From the NCBI RefSeq assembly GCF_002093665.1, contig NZ_MRWE01000021.1:20610-84609 (forward strand): a stretch of DNA of 64,000 nucleotides, given 5' to 3'. Every line of letters starts with the position of its first letter. Positions within the stretch are counted from its first letter, which is position 1. The position numbers and the translations under genes were made by a program. Shown piece by piece: positions 19,714 to 33,021 of the stretch. The notes beneath the pieces are model-generated. The model was not told the origin of the DNA and did not search any database. It saw only the letters and a program-made list of their open reading frames with translations. This stretch comes from Rouxiella badensis. Its GTDB lineage: Bacteria > Pseudomonadota > Gammaproteobacteria > Enterobacterales > Enterobacteriaceae.

Positions 19714-22700
19714 TTGAGCCAGGAATATACAGAAGATAAAGACGTTACCCTGAAAAAACTCAGCAGCAGCCGCCGTATTCTGGAGGCCTTGCTGGTTGTG
19801 GTAGCGGTGTTTGCTGTTTACCTTATGGCAGCACTACTCAGTTTCAATCCGTCCGACCCGAGCTGGTCTCAAACCTCTTGGCACGGTCCTATCCATAATT
19901 TGGGTGGCGGTGTCGGAGCCTGGATGGCCGATACGCTATTCTTCATTTTTGGCGTGTTGGCGTATGCCATTCCGCCAATCATGATCTGCCTTTGCTGGGC
20001 CTCTTTCCGCCAGCGAGACAGTCAGGAATATATCGACTTTTTCACTCTGTCATTACGTCTGATAGGGACGCTGGCGCTCGTTATTACGTCATGCGGTCTT
20101 GCGTCACTTAACATTGATGACCTCTATTACTTCGCTTCTGGCGGCGTGATAGGCAGTCTGCTGGGCACAGCCATGACGCCGTGGTTCAACAACGTAGGGG
20201 GCACGCTGGTGCTGCTTTGCGTGTGGGCCGCCGGTCTGACGCTGTTTACCGGCTGGTCATGGCTGACGATCGCCGAGAAAATTGGCGGCGCGGTGCTAGG
20301 GGTGACCACCTTTATGACCAACCGCTCTCGCCGTGACGACGACTACGACTACGACGATCGCCATGACCATGACGATCCGCTGCTGGACGACGAAGAACAT
20401 CCTGTTCGCGCGCCGGTTTCCGCTGCGCCAGCGGTTGCTGTGTCTGCCGCCGCTCTGGCTGCCGAAGACGATGACGTCCTGTTCTCCGCGCCTTCAGTGC
20501 ACGGCACGCCGGTCGCACCTCAGGCCGCTGCAGCGGTTAATGCTGCGCCGCAGTCTGAGGTTGAGCCGGTCGCCCCTGTGCATCAGGAACCTGCTGCCGT
20601 CACGCCGGCACCTGTGCAGCCACAGGCCCCGGTACAGCAGTATTCATCTGTTCAACAGGTCTCTGTGCAACCTTTACCCGTGCAACAGCAGGCACCGACG
20701 CCGGCCGTCAACGATGCGCAACAGCCTGGACATCCAGAAACGCCACCGCTTTACAGCTTCGAATTGCCGGAAGAAACGCCTGCACCGAGAAACGTTCAGC
20801 CTTCCGCGACTTCTCGTCGCTTTGATGAGCCGCAGTTGGGCGACTGGAATCAGGTCACTGAACCGCATCACGAGCGTTCACCGTTTGATTTCAATGCTGC
20901 TCCAGAAGTGGCGAGTATTGCCGCAACGGCGGCGCTGGCAACCGGTTTGGCGCAGGCAGGGAAATCTGCCGCCGCCGAGGCTGGCAATACCTTTATGCCC
21001 GCGTTCAGCGCAGTCAGTGATGAGAATCCGCAAATCAAGAAAGGCTTCGGCCCTGAGCTACCTCGTCCGAATCCTGTCAAGCTGCCAACGCGCCGTGAGC
21101 TAGCTTCCTATGGCATCAAGCTGCCGTCGCAACGTATCGCCGAGCAGCAGGAGCAGGAAGCCGCACGCCGTGCGCAGGAAGCACAGGCTCAGCAAGAGCA
21201 GGCTGCATCCCACTCGGTTGAGGACCAAGAGGCGATGCAGGAAGCCGCGCTCAGGCAGGCATTTGTCGATCAACAGAATCAGCGCTACGGCCAGACCGAA
21301 AGCCAGGCTTTCGAACAGGCAAGCGAAGAAACAGTAGACGATGAAGATGCGCTGTTACAGGCTCAACTGCGTCAGGAATTTGCCGCACGTGAGCAGGCGC
21401 GTTACCAAACTGCCGAACCTGAGCAGGCGCACGTTCAGCCTTATCAGGAGACCACTTTCCGTCAGGAAGTGCCTCAGTACGATCAGGCTGCGCGCGTGAG
21501 CCCGGTGTCGAGCCAGAATATTAGCACCCACGACGCCTTCAATTTCTCTCCGATGGCTGACTTGGTTGACGATACGCCGGTCGAGCCGCTATTTACGCTC
21601 TCTCCGCAGGTTGATGAGTCAAGGCAACCTTCTGCCTACAGTCAAAGTGCACCTTCTGCGCCGATTGAGACTTCGCAGCCCGTCGAGCCGCAGAAACCGC
21701 AGATGGACAGCCTAATTCACCCTGCGTTGATGCGTAACGAGCATCCTGTCAGCAGACCGACCACGCCATTGCCAAGCCTTGATCTCCTGACCTCGGCCCC
21801 GGCAACGGAAGAACCGGTCGACATGTTTGCGCTTGAGCAAACGGCGCAGCTCATTGAAGCCCGTCTGAATGACTATCGCATCAAGGCCGAAGTGGTCGAC
21901 AAGCTGCCTGGCCCAGTCATCACCCGTTTCGAACTTGATCTGGCACCGGGCGTAAAAGCGGCACGTATTTCAAACCTGTCTCGCGACCTCGCACGTTCAC
22001 TGTCTACCGTGGCCGTACGTATCGTCGAGGTTATTCCAGGCAAGCCTTACGTCGGCCTGGAGCTGCCAAACAAAAAGCGTCAGACGGTTTACCTGCGCGA
22101 AGTGCTCGATTGCCCGCAGTTTAAAAACGATCCCTCTCCGCTGACCGTGGTACTGGGTAAAGACATCGCCGGAGAACCGGTGGTGGCAGACCTCGCGAAA
22201 ATGCCTCACCTGCTGGTAGCCGGTACTACGGGTTCCGGTAAATCGGTGGGCGTTAACGCCATGATCCTCAGCATGCTGTATAAGGCCACGCCGGAAGACG
22301 TGCGCTTTATCATGATCGACCCGAAAATGCTCGAGCTGTCAGTGTATGAAGGCATCCCTCATCTGTTGACCGAAGTGGTCACTGATATGAAAGATGCCGC
22401 TAATGCGCTGCGCTGGTGTGTCGGTGAGATGGAGCGACGTTATAAGCTAATGTCGGCGCTTGGCGTGCGTAACCTTGCCGGTTACAACGAGAAGATTAAA
22501 GAAGCGGAAGCGATGGGATGGCCAATCCCTGATCCATTCTGGAAGCCTAGCGACAGCATGGGTCACGAGCCGAGAAAGCTCGGGAAAGAACCGTTTATCG
22601 TCGTGCTGGTTGACGAGTTTGCCGACCTGATGATGACCGTAGGTAAAAAGGTCGAAGAACTGATTGCTCGTCTGGCGCAGAAAGCACGTGCGGCGGGTAT

Positions 22701-23244
22701 TCACCTGGTTCTCGCGACCCAGCGTCCTTCGGTTGACGTTATCACCGGTCTAATCAAGGCAAATATCCCAACCCGTATCGCCTTTACGGTCTCGAGCAAA
22801 ATCGACTCGAGGACTATACTCGATCAGGGCGGCGCGGAATCATTGCTGGGGATGGGTGACATGCTTTATATGGCCCCTAACTCATCGATTCCTATCCGCG
22901 TTCACGGCGCATTCGTTCGCGACCAGGAAGTGCACGCGGTCGTTCAAGACTGGAAAGCGCGCGGGCGTCCTCAATACATCGACAGCATTATCAAGGGCGG
23001 TGAAGAGGGCGAAGGCGGCGCGGCCGGTTTGGAGGAGGGCGAGGAGCTTGATCCGTTATTCGATCAGGCCGTGGAGTTTGTGGTTGAAAAACGTCGTGCA
23101 TCGATCTCCGGCGTTCAGCGTCAGTTCCGCATCGGGTATAACCGTGCGGCGCGAATCGTTGAGCAAATGGAGGCGCAGTCTATTGTCAGTGCACCGGGAC
23201 ACAACGGTAACCGTGAAGTTCTTGCACCGCCTCCTCACGAATAA
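19714..23244 (+). CDS. ftsK: DNA translocase FtsK
   Basis: A 1176-residue septal DNA pump (E. coli 1329). The N-terminal 200 residues carry four membrane segments and start [18 protein letters not shown]; the TTG at 19714, with GGAGAG 8 nt upstream, matches the E. coli start. Residues about 215-720 are a Pro/Gln/Glu/Ala-rich linker, shorter than in E. coli. The motor domain follows, with Walker [11 protein letters not shown] and [10 protein letters not shown], then the gamma winged-helix ([34 protein letters not shown] region) that reads KOPS and activates XerCD at dif. It coordinates chromosome segregation with cell division. It is followed by lolA and rarA. Confidence 0.96.
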   Translation: MSQEYTEDKDVTLKKLSSSRRILEALLVVVAVFAVYLMAALLSFNPSDPSWSQTSWHGPIHNLGGGVGAWMADTLFFIFGVLAYAIPPIMICLCWASFRQRDSQEYIDFFTLSLRLIGTLALVITSCGLASLNIDDLYYFASGGVIGSLLGTAMTPWFNNVGGTLVLLCVWAAGLTLFTGWSWLTIAEKIGGAVLGVTTFMTNRSRRDDDYDYDDRHDHDDPLLDDEEHPVRAPVSAAPAVAVSAAALAAEDDDVLFSAPSVHGTPVAPQAAAAVNAAPQSEVEPVAPVHQEPAAVTPAPVQPQAPVQQYSSVQQVSVQPLPVQQQAPTPAVNDAQQPGHPETPPLYSFELPEETPAPRNVQPSATSRRFDEPQLGDWNQVTEPHHERSPFDFNAAPEVASIAATAALATGLAQAGKSAAAEAGNTFMPAFSAVSDENPQIKKGFGPELPRPNPVKLPTRRELASYGIKLPSQRIAEQQEQEAARRAQEAQAQQEQAASHSVEDQEAMQEAALRQAFVDQQNQRYGQTESQAFEQASEETVDDEDALLQAQLRQEFAAREQARYQTAEPEQAHVQPYQETTFRQEVPQYDQAARVSPVSSQNISTHDAFNFSPMADLVDDTPVEPLFTLSPQVDESRQPSAYSQSAPSAPIETSQPVEPQKPQMDSLIHPALMRNEHPVSRPTTPLPSLDLLTSAPATEEPVDMFALEQTAQLIEARLNDYRIKAEVVDKLPGPVITRFELDLAPGVKAARISNLSRDLARSLSTVAVRIVEVIPGKPYVGLELPNKKRQTVYLREVLDCPQFKNDPSPLTVVLGKDIAGEPVVADLAKMPHLLVAGTTGSGKSVGVNAMILSMLYKATPEDVRFIMIDPKMLELSVYEGIPHLLTEVVTDMKDAANALRWCVGEMERRYKLMSALGVRNLAGYNEKIKEAEAMGWPIPDPFWKPSDSMGHEPRKLGKEPFIVVLVDEFADLMMTVGKKVEELIARLAQKARAAGIHLVLATQRPSVDVITGLIKANIPTRIAFTVSSKIDSRTILDQGGAESLLGMGDMLYMAPNSSIPIRVHGAFVRDQEVHAVVQDWKARGRPQYIDSIIKGGEEGEGGAAGLEEGEELDPLFDQAVEFVVEKRRASISGVQRQFRIGYNRAARIVEQMEAQSIVSAPGHNGNREVLAPPPHE

Positions 23245-23256
23245 GTGGGGAGTTCT

Positions 23257-23280
23257 CAAGGGCCGCGAATGCGGCCCTTG
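23257..23280 (+). other. Stem-loop after ftsK
   Basis: A perfect 10-bp stem CAAGGGCCGC / GCGGCCCTTG with a GAAT loop 12 bp past the ftsK stop. What follows (GCTATTTC) is a poor U-run, so read-through into lolA is expected. Confidence 0.5.
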
Positions 23281-23451
23281 GCTATTTCAGCAAATGCAAA
23301 GAATCGTAAAAGCTAACCTTCTCAGACGATTGAGCTATCGAAGCGTCCCTTGCTTCGCTAAAGTTTAGCTCCTGGGGTTGTTTTCCCGGGTATTCCCCCA
23401 ATTGTTGGGAGAGGTCGTCTGTTCGCAATGGATTTTGAGGTAACAATAACA

Positions 23452-24063
23452 ATGAAGAAATTATTAGCCGTAAGCTGTTTATTGACCGCATTTATTTCAG
23501 GATCTGTGCTGGCCGACGCCAGCAGCGATTTAAAGAGCCGCCTCGGTAAGCTGAATACCTTCCACGCCAGCTTTACGCAAACCGTAACCGGCGATGACGG
23601 TTCCAATATCCAGCAGGGAGAAGGCCAACTGTGGGTGAAGCGTCCGAACCTGTTTAACTGGCACATGACAACGCCGGACGAAAGCATTCTGGTTTCAGAC
23701 GGTAAGACGCTGTGGTTCTACAACCCGTTCGTTGAGCAGGTAACGGCGACCTGGCTTAAAAATGCCACCGGCAATACGCCGTTCATGCTGATTACTCGTA
23801 ACGACAGCAGCGACTGGGCAAAATATAACGTTTCGCAAAAGGGGGATGACTTCAATCTGACTCCGAAATCGGCGACCGGTAACCTGAAGCAATTCTCAAT
23901 TACCGTCACCCCGACCGGCACCATCAAAAGCTTTACCGCGATTGAACAAGACGGGCAGCGTAGCGCCTACGCGCTGAAGGGCGAGCCAAATGCCGCCGTC
24001 GATGATGCTAAATTTAAATTTACTCCGCCTAAAGGCGTCACGCTGGACGATCAGCGTCAGTGA
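23452..24063 (+). CDS. lolA: Outer-membrane lipoprotein carrier protein LolA
   Basis: A 203-residue periplasmic chaperone precursor. A Sec signal peptide covers about 1-21 ([21 protein letters not shown], cut after VLA). LolA takes lipoproteins from LolCDE at the inner membrane and delivers them to LolB. The segments [23 protein letters not shown] and [12 protein letters not shown] follow the family. The ATG at 23452 is preferred over an upstream ATG since it begins the signal peptide. rarA starts 7 nt after the stop. Confidence 0.95.
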   Translation: MKKLLAVSCLLTAFISGSVLADASSDLKSRLGKLNTFHASFTQTVTGDDGSNIQQGEGQLWVKRPNLFNWHMTTPDESILVSDGKTLWFYNPFVEQVTATWLKNATGNTPFMLITRNDSSDWAKYNVSQKGDDFNLTPKSATGNLKQFSITVTPTGTIKSFTAIEQDGQRSAYALKGEPNAAVDDAKFKFTPPKGVTLDDQRQ

Positions 24064-24070
24064 GGACTTG

Positions 24071-25414
24071 GTGAGCAATCTGTCACTCGATTTTTCCCAC
24101 AATGAGTTTCAGCCACTGGCCGCAAGAATGCGGCCGGTAACGCTGGCTGAATATATTGGTCAGCAGCATCTGCTGGCTCCCGGAAAACCTTTGCCGCGCG
24201 CTATCGAGGCGGGGCAACTGCACTCCATGATCCTGTGGGGACCGCCGGGAACGGGAAAAACGACGCTGGCCGAGCTCATTGGTCGCTACGCCAATGCCGA
24301 CGTTGAACGCATTTCTGCGGTGACGTCCGGCATCAAAGAGATCCGCGAGGCGATTGAGCGAGCGCGTCAGAACCGTGACGTAGGCCGCCGCACCATTCTG
24401 TTCGTTGACGAGGTCCATCGTTTCAACAAAAGTCAGCAGGATGCTTTTTTGCCGCACATTGAAGACGGCACCATCACCTTCATTGGCGCGACAACCGAGA
24501 ACCCTTCGTTTGAGCTTAACTCCGCACTGCTGTCACGTGCCCGCGTTTATCTGCTGAAAGCCTTGACCCCAGACGATATCGAGAAGGTTATCGATCAGGC
24601 GATGAGCAATGCCGACCGTGGCTATGCGGGGCAAAATATTCGTATTCCGCCGCAGACGCGCCGTATGTTGGCCGAGTTGGTTAACGGTGATGCTCGCCGA
24701 GCGTTGAACAGCGTCGAAATGATGGCGGATATGGCCGAAGTCGATGCTAACGGGGTAAGAATACTGACGCCGGAGCTGCTGAAAGAGATCTCGGGCGAGC
24801 GCAGCGCACGTTTCGATAACAAGGGCGATCGCTATTACGATTTGATTTCTGCGCTGCATAAATCAGTGCGCGGTTCGGCACCCGATGCGGCGCTGTACTG
24901 GTATGCACGGATTATTACCGCCGGGGGTGACCCGCTTTACGTGGCAAGGCGTCTGTTGGCTATCGCGTCCGAAGACGTCGGCAACGCCGATCCGCGCGGT
25001 ATGCAGGTGGCGATAGCTGCCTGGGACTGCTTCACCCGCGTTGGTCCGGCGGAGGGTGAAAGGGCTATCGCTCAGGCCATCGTGTATCTTGCCTGCGCGC
25101 CGAAGAGCAATGCCGTTTACACCGCCTTCAAAGCCGCGATGCGTGACGCCAAAGAGCAGGCCGATTTTGACGTGCCTGAACATCTGCGCAATGCGCCGAC
25201 CAAGCTGATGAAAGAAATGGGCCTCGGGGCAGAGTACCGCTACGCGCACGACGAACCCAACGCCTATGCCGCTGGCGAGAACTATTTCCCCCCTGAGATG
25301 GCCAAAACGCAGTACTATTATCCGTCCGCACGCGGCATGGAAGGAAAAATCGGAGAAAAGCTGGCGTGGTTGGCTGAACAAGATCAAAATAGCCCGACAA
25401 AACGCTACCGATAA
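24071..25414 (+). CDS. rarA: Replication-associated recombination ATPase RarA (MgsA)
   Basis: A 447-residue AAA+ clamp-loader-like protein, same length as E. coli RarA. Walker [10 protein letters not shown] near 57-65, Walker [13 protein letters not shown] and sensor 1 IGATTENPS are present, followed by the tetramerisation region ending in [17 protein letters not shown]. It works at stalled forks with SSB and RecQ/RecA. The start is a GTG at 24071, with GAGG 5 nt upstream, giving (M)[21 protein letters not shown] as in E. coli. Confidence 0.96.
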   Translation: MSNLSLDFSHNEFQPLAARMRPVTLAEYIGQQHLLAPGKPLPRAIEAGQLHSMILWGPPGTGKTTLAELIGRYANADVERISAVTSGIKEIREAIERARQNRDVGRRTILFVDEVHRFNKSQQDAFLPHIEDGTITFIGATTENPSFELNSALLSRARVYLLKALTPDDIEKVIDQAMSNADRGYAGQNIRIPPQTRRMLAELVNGDARRALNSVEMMADMAEVDANGVRILTPELLKEISGERSARFDNKGDRYYDLISALHKSVRGSAPDAALYWYARIITAGGDPLYVARRLLAIASEDVGNADPRGMQVAIAAWDCFTRVGPAEGERAIAQAIVYLACAPKSNAVYTAFKAAMRDAKEQADFDVPEHLRNAPTKLMKEMGLGAEYRYAHDEPNAYAAGENYFPPEMAKTQYYYPSARGMEGKIGEKLAWLAEQDQNSPTKRYR

Positions 25415-25499
25415 ATTTGCTGTTGCGGTAAGGTTATCGCTGATAACTCTTTGACATGCTGCCGTTTCAGGCAGTATGTGCCATCAAAATTTTATTTAA

Positions 25500-26813
<1,314 letters not shown>

Positions 26814-27182
26814 TTTACCGGGTAAAGAATCCCCTTCCCTTGCATTCACAAAGGCCGATCGCTTACACGATTGGCCTTTGTTTTTAGGCGTAAGGGAACA
26901 GGGCAGAGCGATGATCTTCATCGGCGATATTTTTTAATCGAAACGGGAATACAACTTAAATATTTATCAAATATCTAGCGCGCCTGTTGAATAAATCCCT
27001 TACTTATCATTTTGATACCCATTTTTTATTTTTGACACTTAGCGGCAACGTTTAGTGATTGATTAGTTATTTAAATCATAGAAATACAGATTGTGCGGCG
27101 GAGTGATTTCGCCCAATTGACTTTTATCCGGCCAGTGGCATTATGCGCGCAATTTCATCGTATTTCTGGTCGCTCATTCCCT
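26814..27182. other. serS-ycaD intergenic region
   Basis: 369 bp. The first 75 bp hold the serS terminator; the remainder is very AT-rich and presumably includes the ycaD promoter. In E. coli dmsABC and ycaC occupy this place. No other feature recognised. Confidence 0.5.
26849..26886 (+). terminator. Intrinsic terminator of serS
   Basis: CAAAGGCCGATCG, loop, CGATTGGCCTTTG followed by TTTTTA. Twelve to thirteen base pairs with one mismatch or wobble. Confidence 0.87.
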
Positions 27183-28328
27183 ATGTCTGCTTACTCTCGC
27201 CCGGTGCTATTGCTGCTCTGTGGCCTTTTACTGTTGACCGTGTCCATTGCGGTTTTGAGCACCCTCGTCCCTTTATGGCTGACGCATGAAGCCCTGCCCA
27301 CCTGGAAAGTTGGGCTGGTAAGTTCTTCATACTATGCAGGTAATTTAGTCGGCACGCTGATAGCGGGCCGCCTGATTAAACGCCTGGGCTTTAACGTCAG
27401 TTATCAGCTTTCCTGCATTCTTTTCGCCGTGGCGACCGCCGGTCTGGCACTGTCTGTGAATTTCTTGGGCTGGATAAGCTGGCGTTTTATGGCCGGTGTG
27501 GGCTGTGCGTTAATCTGGGTAGTCGTTGAGAGCGCATTGCTGCGTAGCGGCACGGTTAAAAATAGGGGGCAGCTGCTTGCCGCCTATATGATTGTCTATT
27601 ATATCGGCACCGTAGCCGGGCAACTGCTGCTGGGCAAAGTCTCGACCGAACTGTTTACCGTTATCCCGTGGGTAACCGGACTGATTGTGGTCGCTATGCT
27701 GCCACTGCTGTTTGCGCACATCGCCAATCAGGACAGCGAACAGCCACACATCTCTATTTGGCCTATGTTCAAACGCCGCAGCGCCCGTCTGGGCATTAAC
27801 GGCTGTGTGATTTCGGGTATTGTACTGGGTTCATTATACGGCCTGATGCCGCTGTTCCTGGCTCATCGCGGGTTAAGCGATGCGGACGTCGGTTACTGGA
27901 TGGCACTGCTGGTAAGTTCCGGCATTATCGGTCAGTGGCCGGTTGGGCGTCTCGCTGACCGCTATGGTCGTTTGACGGTGCTGCGGGTTCAGGTGTTTGT
28001 GGTCATTCTGGGCAGTATCGCCATGCTCAGCGGCTATGCAATGGCGCCCGCGTTGTTCATCCTCGGCTGTGCAGGCTTTACGCTGTATCCGGTAGCGATG
28101 TCTTGGGCCTGTGAAAAGGTGAACCCCGACGAGCTGGTCGCCATGAATCAGGCGTTGCTGATGAGTTATACCATCGGAAGCCTGGCCGGTCCTTCAATGA
28201 CTGCAATGCTGATGCAGAACTACTCTGACCGCGTACTGTTTGTGATGATAGCCGCGGTGGCGTTGGTCTACCTGGTGATGCTGCTGCGCAAGGCGGACCA
28301 TCAGTCTACCCCTGTTGCCACTGCCTGA
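27183..28328 (+). CDS. ycaD: MFS transporter YcaD
   Basis: A 381-residue major-facilitator protein (E. coli YcaD 382) with twelve hydrophobic segments and the MFS loop motifs [10 protein letters not shown] and [14 protein letters not shown]. The substrate is not known. The start [14 protein letters not shown] at 27183 aligns with E. coli; an in-frame extension of 30 codons upstream is not conserved, though the ATG has only a weak ribosome site. It stands alone between serS and an ERIC-like element. Confidence 0.92.
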   Translation: MSAYSRPVLLLLCGLLLLTVSIAVLSTLVPLWLTHEALPTWKVGLVSSSYYAGNLVGTLIAGRLIKRLGFNVSYQLSCILFAVATAGLALSVNFLGWISWRFMAGVGCALIWVVVESALLRSGTVKNRGQLLAAYMIVYYIGTVAGQLLLGKVSTELFTVIPWVTGLIVVAMLPLLFAHIANQDSEQPHISIWPMFKRRSARLGINGCVISGIVLGSLYGLMPLFLAHRGLSDADVGYWMALLVSSGIIGQWPVGRLADRYGRLTVLRVQVFVVILGSIAMLSGYAMAPALFILGCAGFTLYPVAMSWACEKVNPDELVAMNQALLMSYTIGSLAGPSMTAMLMQNYSDRVLFVMIAAVALVYLVMLLRKADHQSTPVATA

Positions 28329-28361
28329 ATTATCAATCAGTTAACAGGAAAACTCATTTTC

Positions 28362-28455
28362 GTCGCAACAAGGCGGCAAGAGAACTCATCCCGATGAGCT
28401 GATATAGGTCAGTGATTCGGGTGATTGAGCGCAGCCAACCCGGCTGCGGCTCCAG
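28362..28455 (+). repeat. Single diverged ERIC-like element
   Basis: The stretch shares GCAACAAGGCGGCAAG, GAGCTGATATAGGTCAGTGA and GAGCGCAGCCAAC with the minus-strand reading of the 7.6-8.0 kb array, in the same order and spacing. The central palindrome has changed (CATCCCGATGAGC...TTCGGGTGA), but compensates partly in the stem. It fills the space between convergent ycaD and pflA. Confidence 0.8.
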
Positions 28456-28467
28456 AGACCAGGGACT

Positions 28468-29208
28468 TTAGTACATCACTTTGTGGCCGTAGCCTTCTAA
28501 AATTCCCTTCACCCTATCCATAATCTCTTTCGTCGGCGGACTCACGCCATCTAGCCCATACTTCTCGCCCATCGCAGTCCATTTATGCTTGCCAAGCTCG
28601 TGATACGGCAGCAGCTCAATCTTCTCGATGTTGGTCATGTCTTTGGTAAATTCACCGAGTTTATGCGCCGACTCATCATCGTCTGACCAGCCGGGAACCA
28701 CGACATAGCGGATCCAGGTGCGCTGATTGCGTTTTGCCAGATACTGCGCAAACTCCAGCGTACGGTGATTTGATACGCCGACCAGCTTCTGGTGGACTTC
28801 GTCATTCATCTGCTTGAGGTCAAGCATCACCAGGTCGGTCGCGTCGATCAGTTCATCAATGACCGGATCATAACGGCGCACAAAGCCGTTGGTGTCGAGG
28901 CAGGTGTTAATCCCCTCGGTATGGCATGCGCGGAACCAGTCGCGAACAAACTCTGCCTGCAAAATGGCCTCACCGCCCGAGGCCGTCACGCCGCCACCGG
29001 AAGCGTTCATAAAGTGGCGATAGCTCACCACCTCTTTCATCAGGTCTTCAACATTGATCTCTTTACCGCCGTGAGTGTCCCACGTATCGCGATTGTGGCA
29101 ATACATGCAACGCATCAGGCAGCCCTGAAAGAAGACGATAAAACGGATACCGGGACCGTCAACGGTACCGCAAGATTCGTAGGAGTGGATGCGACCTTGA
29201 ACAGACAT
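28468..29208 (-). CDS. pflA: Pyruvate formate-lyase 1-activating enzyme
   Basis: A 246-residue radical SAM enzyme, same length as E. coli PflA. The iron-sulfur ligands are C30, C34 and C37 in [30 protein letters not shown] is the SAM-binding glycine-rich motif. It abstracts a hydrogen from the essential glycine of PflB to make the glycyl radical under anaerobic conditions. It lies downstream of pflB, separated by 76 bp holding a hairpin. Confidence 0.97.
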   Translation of the reverse strand: MSVQGRIHSYESCGTVDGPGIRFIVFFQGCLMRCMYCHNRDTWDTHGGKEINVEDLMKEVVSYRHFMNASGGGVTASGGEAILQAEFVRDWFRACHTEGINTCLDTNGFVRRYDPVIDELIDATDLVMLDLKQMNDEVHQKLVGVSNHRTLEFAQYLAKRNQRTWIRYVVVPGWSDDDESAHKLGEFTKDMTNIEKIELLPYHELGKHKWTAMGEKYGLDGVSPPTKEIMDRVKGILEGYGHKVMY

Positions 29209-29227
29209 TGCGGGTGTTCTCCAATGT

Positions 29228-29254
29228 GAAAAGGCTCCACGTGAGCGGAGCCTT
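29228..29254 (-). terminator. Terminator/attenuator between pflB and pflA
   Basis: An 8-bp stem AAGGCTCC / GGAGCCTT (29231-29254) with an 8-nt loop; on the minus strand it is followed by TTTTCAC. It likely reduces pflA transcription relative to pflB. Confidence 0.65.
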
Positions 29255-29284
29255 AAAGAACGAAGCGATTAACTCATCACTCTC

Positions 29285-31567
29285 TTACAGCGTTTTAGTA
29301 AAGGTACGGGTAATCACGTCCTGCTGCTGTTCTTTGGTTAGTGAGTTGAAGCGTACTGCATAGCCTGAAACGCGGATAGTCAGCTGAGGGAATTTCTCAG
29401 GATTTTCCATGGCCTCCAGCAGCATCTCGCGGTTCATTACGTTAACGTTCAGATGCTGACCGCCTTCGATAGACGATTCGTGATGGAAGTAACCGTCCAT
29501 CAGACCCGCCAGATTGGCTTTACGCACGTCATCATCTTTACCCAGTGCGTTTGGCACAATGGAGAAGGTGTAGGAAATTCCGTCCTTCGCGTAGGCAAAC
29601 GGCAGTTTGGCTACCGAGGTCAGAGAGGCAACCGCGCCTTTCTGGTCACGGCCATGCATTGGGTTAGCGCCTGGACCAAACGGTGCACCCGCGCGACGGC
29701 CGTCTGGGGTGTTACCGGTTTTCTTACCGTACACCACGTTTGAGGTGATGGTAAGCACTGACTGGGTCGCTACGGCATCGCGGTAGGTTGGCAGTTTCTG
29801 AATTTTCTTCATAAAACGTTCAACCAGGTCGCAGGCGATATCATCAACGCGTGAATCATTGTTACCGAACTGTGGGTACTCGCCTTCGATTTTAAAGTCT
29901 ACGGCAAGACCGTCTTCATCACGAATCGTGCTGACTTTGGCATACTTGATGGCCGCAAGTGAGTCGGCGGCGACTGAAAGCCCAGCAATACCACAGGCCA
30001 TGGTGCGATAGACGTCGCGGTCGTGCAGCGCCATCAGCGAGGCTTCATAGCTGTATTTGTCGTGCATGTAGTGAATACAGTTCAGTGCGGTCACATACTG
30101 TTTCGCCAGCCAGTCCATAAAGTGATCCATACGTTCCATCACTTTATCGTAGTCGAGAACCTCATCCATCATCGGCGCTTCTTTAGGGCCAACCTGAATT
30201 TTCAGCTTTTCATCCACGCCGCCGTTAATGGCGTACAGCATAGTTTTCGCCAGATTAGCGCGTGCGCCAAAGAACTGCATCTGTTTGCCGACAATCATCG
30301 GACTTACGCAGCAGGCGATTGCATAATCGTCATTGTTGAAATCCGGACGCATCAAATCATCGTTTTCATACTGAATGGATGAGGTGTCGATAGACACTTT
30401 GGCGGCGTATTTCTTAAAGTTCACCGGCAGTTTTTCAGACCACAGGATGGTCATGTTTGGCTCCGGTGACGGACCCATGGTGTAGAGAGTATTCAGGAAA
30501 CGATAACTGTTTTTAGTCACTAAAGTACGGCCGTCTACGCCCATCCCGGCGAGAGACTCAGTCGCCCAGATTGGGTCACCGGAGAACAGCTCGTCATATT
30601 CTGGCGTACGCAGGAAGCGCACCATGCGAAGTTTCATCACCAGATGGTCAATCAGCTCCTGCGCCTGCTCTTCGTTCAGCTTACCGGCCTTGATGTCGCG
30701 CTCGATAAAGATATCGAGGAAGGTGGACACGCGGCCAAACGACATGGCTGCACCGTTCTGCGATTTTACTGCGGCGAGGTAGCCGAAGTAGGTCCATTGA
30801 ACGGCTTCTTGTGCACTGTTAGCCGGTCCTGAAATGTCGAAACCGTATTTGGCGGCCATCTCTTTTATTTGAGCCAGCGCACGATGCTGTTCGGCAATCT
30901 CTTCGCGCAGTTGCAGCGTCATTTGCAGGTCTTCGCCATTTTCGAGACGAGATTGCAGAGACTGGAACTGGGCAAGTTTGTCAGCCATCAGGAAGTCGAT
31001 ACCGTAAAGCGCTACGCGACGATAGTCACCGATGATGCGTCCACGACCATAGGCATCAGGCAGACCGGTCAGTACACCGGATTTGCGGCAGTTAAGGATG
31101 TCTTTGGTGTAAACGTCAAATACGCCCTGATTATGGGTTTTACGGTATTCGGTGAAGACTTTTTTCAACTGTGGGTCAAGTTCGCGGCCATAGACCTTAC
31201 AGGAGCCTTCAACCATTTTGATGCCGCCAAACGGGATAATGGCACGTTTCAACGGCGCGTCGGTTTGCAGGCCGACGATGGCTTCCAGCGATTTATTGAT
31301 GTATCCCGCATCGTGCGAGGTAATGGTGGAGGCGAGGTCGGTATCGAAATCCACAGGCGCTTTGGTGGCGTTCTCCTGCTTGATACCCTCCATGACGCTG
31401 TCCCAGAGGGTAGTGGTCGCTTGCGTTGCGCCAGCCAGGAAAGATTCGTCACCCTCGTAAGGGGCGTAGTTTTTCTGAATGAAGTCGCGAACGTTAACTT
31501 CGGTCTGCCATTCTCCCGGGGTAAAATCTTGCCATGCAGAGGTCAATTTTTCATTGAGATTAGACAT
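29285..31567 (-). CDS. pflB: Formate C-acetyltransferase (pyruvate formate-lyase)
   Basis: A 760-residue glycyl-radical enzyme, same length as E. coli PflB, that converts pyruvate and CoA to acetyl-CoA and formate during anaerobic growth. The adjacent catalytic cysteines lie in [10 protein letters not shown] near residue 419, and the radical glycine is G735 (counting Met1) in [10 protein letters not shown], 25 residues from the C-terminus. Start [15 protein letters not shown] follows an AGGTA-type site. It is in the focA-pflB operon; pflA follows. Confidence 0.98.
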   Translation of the reverse strand: MSNLNEKLTSAWQDFTPGEWQTEVNVRDFIQKNYAPYEGDESFLAGATQATTTLWDSVMEGIKQENATKAPVDFDTDLASTITSHDAGYINKSLEAIVGLQTDAPLKRAIIPFGGIKMVEGSCKVYGRELDPQLKKVFTEYRKTHNQGVFDVYTKDILNCRKSGVLTGLPDAYGRGRIIGDYRRVALYGIDFLMADKLAQFQSLQSRLENGEDLQMTLQLREEIAEQHRALAQIKEMAAKYGFDISGPANSAQEAVQWTYFGYLAAVKSQNGAAMSFGRVSTFLDIFIERDIKAGKLNEEQAQELIDHLVMKLRMVRFLRTPEYDELFSGDPIWATESLAGMGVDGRTLVTKNSYRFLNTLYTMGPSPEPNMTILWSEKLPVNFKKYAAKVSIDTSSIQYENDDLMRPDFNNDDYAIACCVSPMIVGKQMQFFGARANLAKTMLYAINGGVDEKLKIQVGPKEAPMMDEVLDYDKVMERMDHFMDWLAKQYVTALNCIHYMHDKYSYEASLMALHDRDVYRTMACGIAGLSVAADSLAAIKYAKVSTIRDEDGLAVDFKIEGEYPQFGNNDSRVDDIACDLVERFMKKIQKLPTYRDAVATQSVLTITSNVVYGKKTGNTPDGRRAGAPFGPGANPMHGRDQKGAVASLTSVAKLPFAYAKDGISYTFSIVPNALGKDDDVRKANLAGLMDGYFHHESSIEGGQHLNVNVMNREMLLEAMENPEKFPQLTIRVSGYAVRFNSLTKEQQQDVITRTFTKTL

Positions 31568-31664
31568 TTTGTACCTACCTTCTAATTTTGATTTTTCAAG
31601 AAATTGCGTTATCGAGATAACTTGAAAACAAGTTTAAAAATTTTGAGACAAGCCGCGTCGGATA

Positions 31665-32522
31665 TTAGTGAGGCTGCTCATCACGGAGATATATGACCCA
31701 GTAGGTCAGGCCGACCAGCAGACCACCGCCGATGATGTTGCCAATAGTCACTGGGATCAGATTGTCGACGATAAAGTTGGTGATATTGAGTTCGGCGAAC
31801 TTCTCTGGTGCGCTGCCAACGGCTTGCCAGAAGCTGGCTGGCGCGAAACATTTGATGACGATGCCCAGTGGGATCATGAACATGTTGGCGATGCTGTGTT
31901 CGAATCCGCTGGCAACGAACATCGCGACCGGCAGAATCATGGCGAACATTTTGTCCATCAGGCTGCGGCCCGAGTAGCTCATCCACACCGCAAGACAGAC
32001 CATCAGATTGGCCAAAATGCCGAGGCAAACGGCCTCGATGAAGGTGTGATGCATTTTATGGTCGGCGGTTTGCAGTGCGTTGAGTCCCCACAGACCGTTG
32101 TCGGTCATCATCATGCCGGAGAACCAGATCAACGCGACAAACAGCAACGCACCGATCAGATTACCGATATAAACATTTGCCCAGTTGCGTGCGAGCTGCC
32201 CCCAGGTAATTCGGCCACTGGCCTTGGCGATGACGATAAGCACGGTGGAGGTAAACAGGTCTGCGCCGCAGACCACCACCAGCATCAGGCCGAGTGAGAA
32301 ACAGATGCCCCCAACCAGTTTTGCCAAGCCGAAAGGCACGGCGGCAGTGCCGGTGGTTGAGGTCAGGTAGAAAACAAAGGCTATCGAAATAAAGACGCCA
32401 GCGGTTATCGCCAGGAAAAAAGTTTTGATAGGTTGCTTAGTGGCTTTGTACACCCCTGCATCTTCAGCAACTTTTGCTGTGGCAGCGGGTAATAATAAAT
32501 TGAAGGGGTTGTCAGCGTTCAC
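31665..32522 (-). CDS. focA: Formate channel FocA
   Basis: A 285-residue inner-membrane pentameric formate/nitrite transporter, same length as E. coli FocA. Six hydrophobic segments; the signature omega-loop region (GGICFSLGLMLVVVCGADLFTS) and the gating histidine in SGFEHSIANMFMIP are present. It moves formate out, and back in at low pH. First gene of the focA-pflB operon, 97 bp before pflB. Confidence 0.97.
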   Translation of the reverse strand: MNADNPFNLLLPAATAKVAEDAGVYKATKQPIKTFFLAITAGVFISIAFVFYLTSTTGTAAVPFGLAKLVGGICFSLGLMLVVVCGADLFTSTVLIVIAKASGRITWGQLARNWANVYIGNLIGALLFVALIWFSGMMMTDNGLWGLNALQTADHKMHHTFIEAVCLGILANLMVCLAVWMSYSGRSLMDKMFAMILPVAMFVASGFEHSIANMFMIPLGIVIKCFAPASFWQAVGSAPEKFAELNITNFIVDNLIPVTIGNIIGGGLLVGLTYWVIYLRDEQPH

Positions 32523-32590
32523 ATTAACTCTCTCTTATGAAGGGCCATGCACTGCAAGAAAGATATTAGCAACGTAGTGTAGTTGAGATA

Positions 32591-32604
32591 TTGATTTGGA
32601 TCAT
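32591..32604 (-). promoter_or_regulatory. FNR box upstream of focA
   Basis: TTGATTTGGATCAT matches the FNR consensus TTGAT-N4-ATCAA at nine of ten positions. It is 69 bp upstream of the focA ATG, in line with anaerobic induction of focA-pfl. Confidence 0.7.
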
Positions 32605-32965
32605 AAGTCGGGTCTGAACGAGGGAGTGTTGCGGGATTTTAATACGTAGTTTTATAGTTAACCTTATGATTTTTAATGTAAAAAAACTTTTTAATTCTTG
32701 CAAAAAATGTTGAAGGTAACCTGAGGTTATTGCGCTTGTTCATTGAATTATATGCAATAATCAGAAATTACCCTGCGGTACGAACCTTTGGGGCTGTCTG
32801 TTATTTTGAAATATAAAAGTGCCGCTTTGCAGCGTATTTTAATGTCAGGGAGCAATTTTGCGATATTTAACGCTTGTTTGCTCGGAGAGTCAAAGCAGTT
32901 AAACCAATTTTTTTTTTCACTGGAATCGAGGTCGTGAAAACCGGCTTATTTTTCATAACGTACTA

Positions 32966-32994
32966 ATAAAAAACCGGCAGTTTCCCGCCGGTTT
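32966..32994 (-). terminator. Intrinsic terminator of ycaO
   Basis: AAACCGGC / GCCGGTTT 8-bp stem with an 8-nt loop; on the minus strand it runs into TTTTTTATT. It lies 28 bp after the ycaO stop. Confidence 0.82.
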
Positions 32995-33021
32995 GATGGA
33001 GTCAATGATCAGGCTGAAGCC

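Larger units (their letters stand above)
32523..33021. promoter_or_regulatory. focA-ycaO intergenic region (pfl promoter region)
   Basis: 499 bp, AT-rich. It carries the focA-pfl promoters with an FNR site at 32591-32604 and, at its right end, the ycaO terminator. E. coli has several promoters over a comparable interval, under FNR, ArcA and NarL control. Other sites could not be assigned by eye. Confidence 0.55.
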
